From positions 1 to 7,543 of the forward strand of contig CAZPQA010000132.1 of assembly GCA_964588535.1 (NCBI GenBank): 7,543 nucleotides of DNA, written 5' to 3'. The number at the start of each line of letters is the position of its first letter. Within the stretch, counting starts at the first letter, position 1. The notes below the pieces were generated by a model. The model saw nothing but the letters and a program-made list of their open reading frames with translations, was not told the origin of the DNA and made no database searches. Positions 1 through 7,116 of this stretch are shown piece by piece. This stretch comes from NaphS2 sp964588535 (GTDB taxonomy: Bacteria > Desulfobacterota > DSM-4660 > Desulfatiglandales > Desulfatiglandaceae). Both the position numbers and the translations under genes were made by a program.

Positions 1-304
1 AGGCTCAGGTTTTCGATCTTTACGACTATCTCGCGACTCAATCTGACTCCATTTCGTTGATGGGACCAGGCTTGGGTTACAGGTTTCCTTGCCAACTCGA
101 AAATACGCGCTGAAACGCTATTCCTTGGTCAAACAAAAGATTCTGCGATAGTCAAATTCAAGGTAGAAAACATTGTAGGCGAGTAAAAGGATTGGTGTCA
201 AGGGTCAAAAAATCCCTCCACACACTTTTCGTCTTCGGTTTCAAGGGCATGAACGCACTTTGATCAATTTTTCCAACGTGGCGTGTTTTCATGCTTACCG
301 GCTC

Positions 305-340
305 AGGGGTCAATTTTGATTGAAGAAGACCCCTAATTTT
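305..340 (+). terminator. Possible rho-independent terminator
   Basis: A perfect 7-bp GC-rich inverted repeat, aggggtc (305-311) and gacccct (328-334), is followed by taatttt. Inside the 16-base loop a smaller inverted repeat, tcaat (310-314) with attga (319-323), could pair instead. The T tract is short and interrupted by two A residues, so this is a weak terminator at best. If real, it would end a plus-strand transcript entering from the left edge and insulate the sensor kinase gene. Confidence 0.33.
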
Positions 341-357
341 CCAGCTCCTGCCAAAAA

Positions 358-387
358 ATTACTTGCTCTCCAGGGAGCACAAGTAAT
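358..387. repeat. Inverted repeat upstream of the kinase gene
   Basis: Perfect 8-bp arms attacttg (358-365) and caagtaat (380-387) flank a core in which gctc and gagc can also pair, giving a strong stem-loop. Read on the minus strand it is followed by six T residues (complement of 353-358), which is the form of a rho-independent terminator for a leftward transcript. No leftward gene is visible that would need one. Read as DNA, it is a symmetrical dyad about 30 bases upstream of the candidate -10 box, so an operator role is the other possibility. The sequence does not decide between them. Confidence 0.45.
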
Positions 388-395
388 ATCATTCA

Positions 396-423
396 TTCAA
401 TGATTGCCTATGGTATACATAAT
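396..423 (+). promoter_or_regulatory. Weak candidate promoter for the hybrid kinase gene
   Basis: The sequence cataat at 418-423 matches a sigma-70 -10 box at five of six positions. It lies in an AT-rich stretch 35 bases before the chosen ATG. The -35 side is poor: ttcaat at 396-401 is only a partial match, with 16-base spacing. A short inverted repeat, atcatt (388-393) with aatgat (399-404), overlaps it. This is a guess from position and composition and could easily be wrong. Confidence 0.22.
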
Positions 424-449
424 CAGTGAATAATTAAATTATATTGGTT

Positions 450-455
450 GGAGGG
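450..455 (+). promoter_or_regulatory. Shine-Dalgarno site that sets the kinase start
   Basis: GGAGGG lies just before the ATG at 459, with only three bases between. The frame is open further upstream to a TTG at 444, but that start would place this Shine-Dalgarno sequence inside the coding region. The ATG also begins a well-formed signal peptide. I therefore take 459 as the start, although the spacing is shorter than usual. Confidence 0.6.
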
Positions 456-458
456 AAA

Positions 459-3400
459 ATGTTCTGTTGGAAAGGTTCCATCCATCGGTTAATTATTATC
501 ATTTTCGTTTGTCTTTTTGCTGCTCCGGCATTTTCAGATCAACCTCAAGAACCATCATCGAATCAATACCAAAACTCTGATAAAATTCAACATAATCAAA
601 TAGAACTTACTGAGGGAGAAAAAGCCTTTCTTCAATCCCATCCAGTTATACGGCTCGGTACTGACGAAACATGGGAACCTTTTGTATCCAGGGGGACAGA
701 CGGTATATTACGAGGAGTTGATGTTGATTTTATTCGATACATCAACGAATCAACCGGATCGAATATCCAACTGGTTACAGGCCGATGGGCAGACATGGTG
801 GAAAAAGCTAAAAACCGTGAAATTGACGGTCTGGTGACTTCTGCCCCCCTGAAAACCAGAGAGCCTTATTTCAACTTTTCGGATGTCTATGTTTCAGAAT
901 TCATGATTGTCATTATTCCCTTTGACAGTTCTCTTGAGATCAAGAGCTTAGATGATCTGTCAGGGAAAACCGTTGCGATTCAGAAAGGCAACGAGTCCTA
1001 TGAAGCGCTTTTAAAGCCCTACCCGGAAATTAAGATTGTGGAAGCGGATTCTGATATTGAAGCTGCCAAAATGGTCGTGGAAGGAAAGGCGGATGCGAAC
1101 ATTACTGGTACATCAACCTATAAAACAACCCACAGGCGTTTCTTGCAGTTAATAAAAATTGGCTATGTTGCCTCCGAAAAGCCGCTGGACTTAGTCTTTT
1201 CGATTCGCAAGGACTGGCCGGAATTAATATCAATCATTAATAGAAGTCTTGCGTCTATGCCTCAAGAAACCATAAATACCATTTATCTGCGCTGGTTTGG
1301 GATGAGCCCTCCTGAATCCAGTATTCAGAAGAAACCGTCCATTCGAACTATCATAGTTGATAACTATTACCCATATACCTTTGTAAATGAAAGCGGGGAA
1401 CCAGACGGGTTCAGTGTTGACCTGATGAGAGCGGTTGCTAAAGTAATGGGTATTAAAATCTGGATAAATGTTGGTTCCTGGGAAAAGGCAAGAAATGCAC
1501 TGGAAACGGGAGAGATAGACTTTCTCCCTATGATGGCTTATTCCAAAGAAAGAGATAAAGAGTTTGATTTTTCAGCACCACATACAATCGCTTATGACGC
1601 CTTTTTTACCAGGAAGGGCTCACCTGAGGTAGGGTCATTAAATGATCTCCGGCAAAAGAAAATCATTGTCATGAAGAATGACCAGGCCCATGATTATCTA
1701 CTTTCCCTGGATTATATAAAAGATGATCAATTGATATTCACAGACGATTTACAGGACTCCCTCAGGATGCTGGCAGCAGGGAAGGGAGACGCAGCATTGA
1801 TGCCAAAATTAGTGGGGCTGATTTTCATTAAAAAGCTCAATCTTACTAACCTGGCATTGTCACCACTTGTTATTGAAGAATACAAAAGGCCATTCAGCAT
1901 TGCTGTAAATGAAGGGAATCAGGAACTCTTAGAACGACTAAACCAAGGTTTGAGCATTTTAAAAGAAACCGATCAGCGAAAAGAAATATTTGAAAAATGG
2001 TTTGGGATCTATGAATCTTCAGAGATATCTTTTACTGATGTATTGAAGTATTTTTTCTGGTTTATCCTCGCTTTTATATTGCTTGGAGCAGTTTTATTCT
2101 TTTGGTCCATATCTCTGAAGAGACAGGTATCGATACGAACAAAAGACCTTAAGGAAGAAATTGAATATCGCAAGCGGGCAGAGGAAAAGCTGACGGAGAG
2201 TGAGGAAAAATACCGAACGGTTCTGGAATCAAATCCTGAGCCTGTGGTTGTCTATGATATGGAAGGTAGAGTAACCTATCTTAATCCTGCCTTTACACGT
2301 GTTTTTGGCTGGTCATTGGAAGAGCAGTTAGGAAAGAAAATAGATGGTTTTGTGCCCGAGGAAAATTGGTCGGAAACCAGGATGATGATCAACAAGGTAA
2401 CGGTATCAGGAGAAAGCTTCTCTGGACTTGAAACCCGCCGGTACACCAAGGAGGGGGATATTCTTGATATCGGGATAAGTGGTTCTTGTCATCGGGATCA
2501 GGAAGGAAACGTGGTAGCCAGCATCATCAATTTACAAGACCTCACTGAGCAAAAGAAACTTGAAACCCACCTCCAACAGGCCAGTAAAATGGAAGCAGTT
2601 GGCACTTTAGCAGGAGGGGTGGCACACGATCTCAACAATATCCTTGGGGGTCTTGTTAGTTATCCTGAACTGTTACTGTTACAACTCCCTGAAGACAGTC
2701 CTTTAAGAAAATCAATCCTAACCATACAAAAGTCAGGAGAAAAGGCAGCAGCGGTTGTTCAGGATCTATTAACATTGGCGAGGAGAGGCGTTGTTGTCAC
2801 TGAAGTGGTTAGTCCGAACGAGGTTATCTCCGAATACCTGAAAAGCCCCGAGCACAAAAAACTTCAATCGTACCATCCGGGAGTTCATATAAAGACCCAT
2901 CTTGCAACAGACACGCTCAACATATTGGGATCATCCACGCACCTCTCTAAGACCGTCATGAACCTGGTTTCCAACGCTGCCGAGGCCATACCCGAAGGAG
3001 GGGCGCTGAGTATATCCACCGAGAACCGATACATTGATAGACCCATAAGAGATTATGACCATGTAAAGGAAGGCGATTACGTGGTTCTCACTATCTCGGA
3101 TACCGGGACGGGTATTTCCCCGGATGATATAGACAAGATATTTGAACCGTTTTATACCAAGAAAAAGATGGGAAAAAGCGGAACGGGCCTGGGCATGGCT
3201 GTGGTATGGGGAACGGTAAAGGATCATAACGGATATATCGATGTCCAAAGCACTGAAGGCAAAGGAACGACATTTACCCTTTATTTCCCGGTGACCCGTG
3301 AAAGATTGCCTGAAAATGAATCCCATCTCGCCATTGAGTCTTATAGCGGTAAAGGGGAATCCATTTTGATCGTGGATGATGTGGAAGAGCAAAGGCAAAT

Positions 3401-3716
3401 AGCATCCGGTATGTTAATAGAGATGGGTTATTCGGTTGTATCGGTTTCAAGTGGGGAAGAGGCTGTTGAATATCTGACGACCAACAAAATTGACTTGTTG
3501 ATATTAGATATGATTATGGACCCGGGGATGGACGGCCTCGACACCTACAGGAAAATTCTCGAAACACATCCCGGGCAGAAGGCGATAATTGCGAGCGGAT
3601 TTTCTGAAACAGACCGTGTAAAAGAAGTTCTGAGTCTGGGTGCGGGAGCGTATATTAAAAAACCGTTCTTGTTGGAAAAGATTGGCCTTGCAGTCAAGGA
3701 AGAACTGGAAAAATAA
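459..3716 (+). CDS. BvgS-like hybrid sensor histidine kinase (2x SBP_bac_3-PAS-HisKA-HATPase-REC)
   Basis: This is an inner-membrane two-component sensor of 1085 residues. The N-terminus has a basic patch, a hydrophobic run (LIIIIFVCLFAA) and a likely signal peptidase site after AFS near residue 26. Two family-3 solute-binding domains follow (about 63-281 and 297-516). Each has the typical R...FDFS or R...FNFS ligand-pocket region (SAPLKTREPYFNFS; YSKERDKEFDFS), suggesting an amino acid or similar small periplasmic ligand. A membrane helix (about 530-551), a charged linker helix (about 555-585) and a PAS domain (about 580-695) come next. HisKA carries phospho-acceptor H723 in GGVAHDLNN. The ATPase shows N835/N839 (NLVSN), DTGTG at 881-885 and GTGLGM at 908-913. 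The C-terminal receiver (about 968-1083) has D973/D974, phospho-acceptor D1017, S1046 and K1068, so all key residues are present. Unlike BvgS there is no HPt domain. The 5' half is visibly more AT-rich than the genes on the opposite strand. Ligand and target are unknown. Confidence 0.95.
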   Translation: MFCWKGSIHRLIIIIFVCLFAAPAFSDQPQEPSSNQYQNSDKIQHNQIELTEGEKAFLQSHPVIRLGTDETWEPFVSRGTDGILRGVDVDFIRYINESTGSNIQLVTGRWADMVEKAKNREIDGLVTSAPLKTREPYFNFSDVYVSEFMIVIIPFDSSLEIKSLDDLSGKTVAIQKGNESYEALLKPYPEIKIVEADSDIEAAKMVVEGKADANITGTSTYKTTHRRFLQLIKIGYVASEKPLDLVFSIRKDWPELISIINRSLASMPQETINTIYLRWFGMSPPESSIQKKPSIRTIIVDNYYPYTFVNESGEPDGFSVDLMRAVAKVMGIKIWINVGSWEKARNALETGEIDFLPMMAYSKERDKEFDFSAPHTIAYDAFFTRKGSPEVGSLNDLRQKKIIVMKNDQAHDYLLSLDYIKDDQLIFTDDLQDSLRMLAAGKGDAALMPKLVGLIFIKKLNLTNLALSPLVIEEYKRPFSIAVNEGNQELLERLNQGLSILKETDQRKEIFEKWFGIYESSEISFTDVLKYFFWFILAFILLGAVLFFWSISLKRQVSIRTKDLKEEIEYRKRAEEKLTESEEKYRTVLESNPEPVVVYDMEGRVTYLNPAFTRVFGWSLEEQLGKKIDGFVPEENWSETRMMINKVTVSGESFSGLETRRYTKEGDILDIGISGSCHRDQEGNVVASIINLQDLTEQKKLETHLQQASKMEAVGTLAGGVAHDLNNILGGLVSYPELLLLQLPEDSPLRKSILTIQKSGEKAAAVVQDLLTLARRGVVVTEVVSPNEVISEYLKSPEHKKLQSYHPGVHIKTHLATDTLNILGSSTHLSKTVMNLVSNAAEAIPEGGALSISTENRYIDRPIRDYDHVKEGDYVVLTISDTGTGISPDDIDKIFEPFYTKKKMGKSGTGLGMAVVWGTVKDHNGYIDVQSTEGKGTTFTLYFPVTRERLPENESHLAIESYSGKGESILIVDDVEEQRQIASGMLIEMGYSVVSVSSGEEAVEYLTTNKIDLLILDMIMDPGMDGLDTYRKILETHPGQKAIIASGFSETDRVKEVLSLGAGAYIKKPFLLEKIGLAVKEELEK

Positions 3717-3820
3717 GCAGGTTTGACCTAGCCCTCAATGCTAACTTAACCATGAAACATCCGTTTGATTTCATGGGGAAATAGTCCTCACTTTCCAATC
3801 ACTTGTGTAGACCCAATATG
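3717..3820. other. Convergent intergenic gap with a weak stem-loop
   Basis: This gap lies between two convergent stop codons. It holds a perfect 8-bp inverted repeat, ccatgaaa (3750-3757) and tttcatgg (3769-3776), with an 11-base loop. Its position suits a shared terminator for both transcripts. However, neither side carries a proper T tract and the stem is only moderately GC-rich, so a terminator role is only possible. Confidence 0.3.
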
Positions 3821-5008
3821 TTAGACCTCATTGCCGGGCGTCCGGGTCTCACGAAACCTCGGGGGCGGGATAAATACTTTTCGCAGCCCTTCTTTCAATG
3901 AAATCGCTTCATCGAGGCAGAATCGTGCACAAACTCCGCAACCCAGGCAAATATTCGCATCCCTTTGGGCCAGGTTCTCAGCATTCAGCGAAATGGCATC
4001 CGTAGGACAGACATCCACACACGTTCCACAGCCTGTGCACAGATCAGTGTCAATTTCAGACACATAGTAAGTGGAATTGATCAGGGGTAAAGCGCCTTCG
4101 CGCCACATGCGGATGGCATCGCAACAATCCTTGCAGCAGTTGCAGATGCTCGTCTCAGGTCTGGATTCGTTGGAGGCGGGATGGTAGGCTTTGTGCACCA
4201 ACCCCGCCGCCTCAGCTTCTTTCATAATTTTGAGGGCTTCTTCCTTTGTCACTTTCCTGGCGAACCCCTGAGCCGTCGTATGACGCGCCGATTTTCCAAA
4301 CGTAAAACAATTCAACGTGGGTGCTTTGGTGGCGCAGCCATCCCCCAGGACCTTCCGCCGCTGCCGGCAGAAACAGTGTCCGACAGCAATATCATCAAAT
4401 TTTCCAATGATCTCTTCCACGCTTTGGCTCGGCAGAATAAACTCCTCGGGCGTCTCCACAACTTTATCCACGCGAACAACCCGGATGGTTCTGCCATCTT
4501 CCCCATCTGTTGATGCCACTGTCCGGTCAACGGCCGGCGCCATTTTGAACGTTAGAAGCAACTGGTCATAGTTGCGCTGGATATTGTCCCGAACTTCCAT
4601 CATGAGTTTTTCAAACAGCAATGCGAGCTTTTTTTCCGCCTCATTCCCTGTCAGTTCACCCATGAATTTATATTCCATCAAACCCACATTCATCAGGGGA
4701 AGCAAGCGATAGACCATTATACCTGAACCACTGGGTTGATTGAAAACCAGCCCCTTTTGAGCCAGCGTATCGGTGATACGCCTGATGTCTTCACTGGAAA
4801 AACCGCTTGATACTGTCAATTCCTCCATGGTCTGAGACGGTTTGGATTTAAATGCGCAAACCAGATCAAGTTCATCTTCATTGTCGCCAACCACATGCTT
4901 GATGATTGAAATGCTGGTGTCGTTGACCGGAAAAGGGAATAGTCCCTGTTTACAGACAACGCCCGTGGCCTGCTGAAATTTCTGTTCTAATGACGTATTC
5001 TTCGCCAT
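3821..5008 (-). CDS. Winged-helix-like 4Fe-4S ferredoxin-type protein with extra Cys motifs
   Basis: This is a cytoplasmic 395-residue protein with no signal peptide or membrane segment. Residues about 35-105 resemble a winged-helix fold (DLVCAFKSKPSQTMEELTVS, then a helix ending in LAQKGLVF). The middle holds an unusual cysteine set: HCFCRQRR (C212, C214), C225, C234 in NCFTFGKSA, and ICNCCKDCC (C289, C291, C292, C295, C296), which could bind another metal centre. The C-terminus has two ferredoxin motifs: CTGCGTCVDVCP (C324, C327, C330, C334) and CLGCGVCARFCL (C354, C357, C360, C364). The second has Leu where Pro usually follows the last Cys. Similar ferredoxins with CxCR...CNCCxCC segments are, as far as I recall, common in deltaproteobacteria, but I know of no proven reaction. 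The start is firm: a near-perfect TTAAGGAGGT lies 7 bases upstream and overlaps the stop of the preceding gene. It is the last gene of the minus-strand series. Electron transfer or redox sensing is inference. Confidence 0.9.
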   Translation of the reverse strand: MAKNTSLEQKFQQATGVVCKQGLFPFPVNDTSISIIKHVVGDNEDELDLVCAFKSKPSQTMEELTVSSGFSSEDIRRITDTLAQKGLVFNQPSGSGIMVYRLLPLMNVGLMEYKFMGELTGNEAEKKLALLFEKLMMEVRDNIQRNYDQLLLTFKMAPAVDRTVASTDGEDGRTIRVVRVDKVVETPEEFILPSQSVEEIIGKFDDIAVGHCFCRQRRKVLGDGCATKAPTLNCFTFGKSARHTTAQGFARKVTKEEALKIMKEAEAAGLVHKAYHPASNESRPETSICNCCKDCCDAIRMWREGALPLINSTYYVSEIDTDLCTGCGTCVDVCPTDAISLNAENLAQRDANICLGCGVCARFCLDEAISLKEGLRKVFIPPPRFRETRTPGNEV

Positions 5009-5013
5009 CCGTT

Positions 5014-5025
5014 CTACCTCCTTAA
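5014..5025 (-). promoter_or_regulatory. Strong Shine-Dalgarno overlapping the upstream stop codon
   Basis: On the minus strand TTAAGGAGGTAG contains both an almost perfect anti-16S complement (TAAGGAGGT) and the TAG stop (5016-5014) of the YkgJ-like gene. The next ATG (5008-5006) follows after 7 bases. Ribosomes ending on the upstream gene sit directly on the ribosome binding site of the next, which suggests coupled translation. The site is strong enough that the ferredoxin may also be made in excess over its neighbour. Confidence 0.8.
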
Positions 5026-5433
5026 CTTATCATCAAGATACTCCGCCCACATTCGACTCCGCAACATGTGAATGGTTCCAAATTTTTCGTGCAGCAGCGG
5101 AAGAAGTCCTGACTTTGAACTTCGCATCTCCGCTTCCAGATCTTGGCAAATATAGTGATGGCATATAAAAGGTCTTGACCCCGGCCCCAGCGTACAACCC
5201 AACGGTCCCAGTAATCCGCAACCCTTTTTACGGACACCGCTTTTTCGCCATACTTGTTTTCTGCCCGATAATTTTAAAAAAAGGATGTCCTTTTCTCCAA
5301 AAAGATAGCCAACCCGCTCGCAACATGGGGATTTGCAATTAGCACACACCTTTTCGACGCAATCTTCCTGAAGCACCGCCACTTCAAAAATCAAAGTTTC
5401 CAATTTTCTGGCGGTCTTTTCAGCCTGCCGCAT
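5014..5433 (-). CDS. YkgJ-like cysteine-cluster (zinc/iron-chelating) protein
   Basis: This is a small cytoplasmic protein, 139 residues if it starts at the ATG at 5433. A short N-terminal helix is followed by CANCKSPCC (C30, C33, C37, C38) and then GC at 72, GC at 80 and RPFICHHYIC (C91, C96). This order (CxxCxxxCC, then spaced Cys ending in RPxxCxxxxC) matches the YkgJ-type cysteine-cluster family, which is predicted to bind Zn or an Fe-S centre and has no firmly assigned general function. The frame stays open to an ATG at 5580, which would add 49 residues overlapping the end of the HD-GYP gene by 68 bases. That extension has no family features. The 5433 start has only fair signals: AAGGA 12 bases upstream and AGAGGG almost touching the ATG. 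It sits between the phosphodiesterase gene and the ferredoxin gene, 5 bases from the latter. It may help mature or share a metal site with that ferredoxin, which is inference. Confidence 0.78.
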   Translation of the reverse strand: MRQAEKTARKLETLIFEVAVLQEDCVEKVCANCKSPCCERVGYLFGEKDILFLKLSGRKQVWRKSGVRKKGCGLLGPLGCTLGPGSRPFICHHYICQDLEAEMRSSKSGLLPLLHEKFGTIHMLRSRMWAEYLDDKLRR

Positions 5434-5512
5434 GCCCTCTTCATTTCCTTTTTGTTTCAAACATCTTGACCTGATGTTAGGGTCCCCGCAGATAAGCACG
5501 CAAGAAACGTCT

Positions 5513-7090
5513 TCAATTTTCAGCTTCAAGCAGAGCAATGGCCCCATCAACGTACTCCGGGGGAAGATGCTTTCCACCATGAGCGCGTAGCGCTTCGGGC
5601 ATACATCTGAAAAAAACGTCTACCACCTCCGGGTCAAAATGACTTCCCCGATCCGCTTTCAGAATACCGATCACCTTCTGGAAGGGCATCGGTTCAAACC
5701 CAAAGGTCTCATTTTCAACATACTTGGGGTAATCCCTGCGTGATGTCAGTGCATCAAAAACATCCGCCACAGCCAATATCTTTGATGCCAGCGGCAGTTC
5801 GTCTCCGGTCAAGCCGAACGGGTAGCCCTGCCCGTTTACTTTTTCGTGGTGATAGGTCGCCAGAATGGGGACATCTCTCAATTTTTTGGAAAAATGAAAT
5901 TTCTCCAGAATTGCCAGCGTTTTTGTCGTATGCTCGTTCATGGCGCTCCGTTCCTCCGGGGTAAAAGGGCCGCTTTTGAGCAGTACGGAGTCCTTTACGC
6001 CGATCTTTCCGATATCATGCAACAAACCCGCATAATTGATCTCTTTCAGCGAATTTTCATCCAGTCTCATCTCCCTGGCAATGGCAAGCGCGTATCCCGT
6101 CACGCGCTGTGAGTGACCCGCTGTCAGAGGGTGCCTGGCGTCAACGGTTGCCGAAAGGCTCCGTATGGCCCCCTCAAAAGACGCCTCCAGTTCCTCGATA
6201 AGGAATGAATTTTCGAGAGCTATGGCAATAAATCCGGAAAGCGCCTTCAACACCTGGAAATCGTCTTTGCCAAACCGCAACCCACCGATCTTATTCATAA
6301 CCTGAATGACCGCGATACGCTCCCCCTGACGGTTTGATATGGGCAAGCAGAGCACGGCCCGTGTTCGAAATTTAGAGTCCTGATCAAAACTCCTGTCAAA
6401 ATAGGGTAGATTCCAGGCGTCAGCCACATTAATGGTCTCACCGGTCTCAGCCACCCGACCGCTGATTCCCTGGCCGATGGGGAGGCGAATCTCCCTGAAC
6501 TGTTCGGCGACCTTGGTCCAGATTTCTCCCTGCTCCCAATCAATCAGATAAAGGCTGGTTCGTTCAGCCCCCATGGCCTCGGTCACTTTTCTGATAATCA
6601 GAGGAAACAGGTTTTCAAAATCCAGTTCCTCACTGAACTCTCTTGCCATATTGAGAAGGTTGGTCAACCGGTCATTGAGCGAATTCGCTTTTTTGAGCAA
6701 TACCGTATTCTTCTGCAGCAATAAACGTTCATCCAGAACCCGGTCCAGCTTGATTCTGAGTTCGCTAAGCTTTACAGGTTTCTGGATATAATCGGCAGCC
6801 CCGGCTTCGATAACCTGATCGTAGACATATTCCTGAGCAAAACCGGTAATCACAATAAAGGGTAGGTCGGGGGCTATTTTGCGGGCCTCCGCCATAACCT
6901 CGAGACCGTCCATTCCCGGCATGCGGATATCACAAATGGCGGCGGCAAATGTCTCTTTCCTGATCAATTCAAGGGCCTCGAAGCCGTTATTTGCTGTTCG
7001 GCATTTGCAGCCGAATGACCGGAGGGTCTCTTTGAGGATATCGATGGTAGCGGCATCATCGTCCACCACAAGAATCATTTTCTTATCCAT
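5513..7090 (-). CDS. Response regulator with REC-GAF-HD-GYP domains (c-di-GMP phosphodiesterase)
   Basis: This is a 525-residue soluble response regulator predicted to hydrolyse cyclic-di-GMP. The receiver (1-120) has D10/D11, phospho-acceptor D54 (CDIRMPGMDG), T82 and K104, so it should be phosphorylated by a histidine kinase. A helical linker (about 120-155) leads to a GAF domain (about 155-300). The HD-GYP domain (about 305-500) keeps its metal ligands: H326, HD at 358-359 in HDIGKIG, H387, H414/H415 in HHEKVNGQGYP, and D443 in ADVFDAL. The GYP triplet is 422-424. All catalytic features are present, so an active enzyme is expected. The start is supported by GAGG about 7 bases upstream (near 7098-7102). 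It follows the YihY-family gene after 26 bases and probably shares its transcript. No kinase lies in the same unit; the convergent hybrid kinase is the nearest candidate partner. The GAF ligand cannot be read from sequence. Confidence 0.95.
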   Translation of the reverse strand: MDKKMILVVDDDAATIDILKETLRSFGCKCRTANNGFEALELIRKETFAAAICDIRMPGMDGLEVMAEARKIAPDLPFIVITGFAQEYVYDQVIEAGAADYIQKPVKLSELRIKLDRVLDERLLLQKNTVLLKKANSLNDRLTNLLNMAREFSEELDFENLFPLIIRKVTEAMGAERTSLYLIDWEQGEIWTKVAEQFREIRLPIGQGISGRVAETGETINVADAWNLPYFDRSFDQDSKFRTRAVLCLPISNRQGERIAVIQVMNKIGGLRFGKDDFQVLKALSGFIAIALENSFLIEELEASFEGAIRSLSATVDARHPLTAGHSQRVTGYALAIAREMRLDENSLKEINYAGLLHDIGKIGVKDSVLLKSGPFTPEERSAMNEHTTKTLAILEKFHFSKKLRDVPILATYHHEKVNGQGYPFGLTGDELPLASKILAVADVFDALTSRRDYPKYVENETFGFEPMPFQKVIGILKADRGSHFDPEVVDVFFRCMPEALRAHGGKHLPPEYVDGAIALLEAEN

Positions 7091-7116
7091 TTACTATTCC
7101 TCACCGAATGAATAAA

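Larger units (their letters stand above)
1..443. other. Upstream region with no supported gene
   Basis: No convincing gene is seen here. On the plus strand a short frame runs in from the window edge and stops at 111-113 (about 36 codons, ending in CQLENTR). On the minus strand a frame of about 40 codons is open from roughly 130 to the window edge. Neither has a recognisable domain or a good start. The rest is rich in short inverted repeats: gcatgaa at 247-253 with ttcatgc at 288-294, plus the two dyads listed separately. It may hold the end of a neighbouring gene or a decayed or dispersed element. From this window alone it is best treated as intergenic. Confidence 0.5.

Noticed and set aside
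444..458. TTG start for the hybrid kinase
   Set aside because: It would put the GGAGGG Shine-Dalgarno inside the coding sequence. The ATG at 459 gives a normal signal peptide.
2931..3398. 155-codon minus-strand frame
   Set aside because: It lies wholly opposite the ATPase and receiver region of the hybrid kinase, whose motifs are intact. The translated protein shows no domain and no ribosome binding site.
3719..3729. Small hairpin aggt-ttg-acct next to a minus-strand T-rich stretch
   Set aside because: A 4-bp stem is too short for an intrinsic terminator.
4181..4513. 110-codon plus-strand frame
   Set aside because: It is antisense to the middle of the ferredoxin-type gene, has odd composition and no recognisable motif, and is best explained as a shadow frame.
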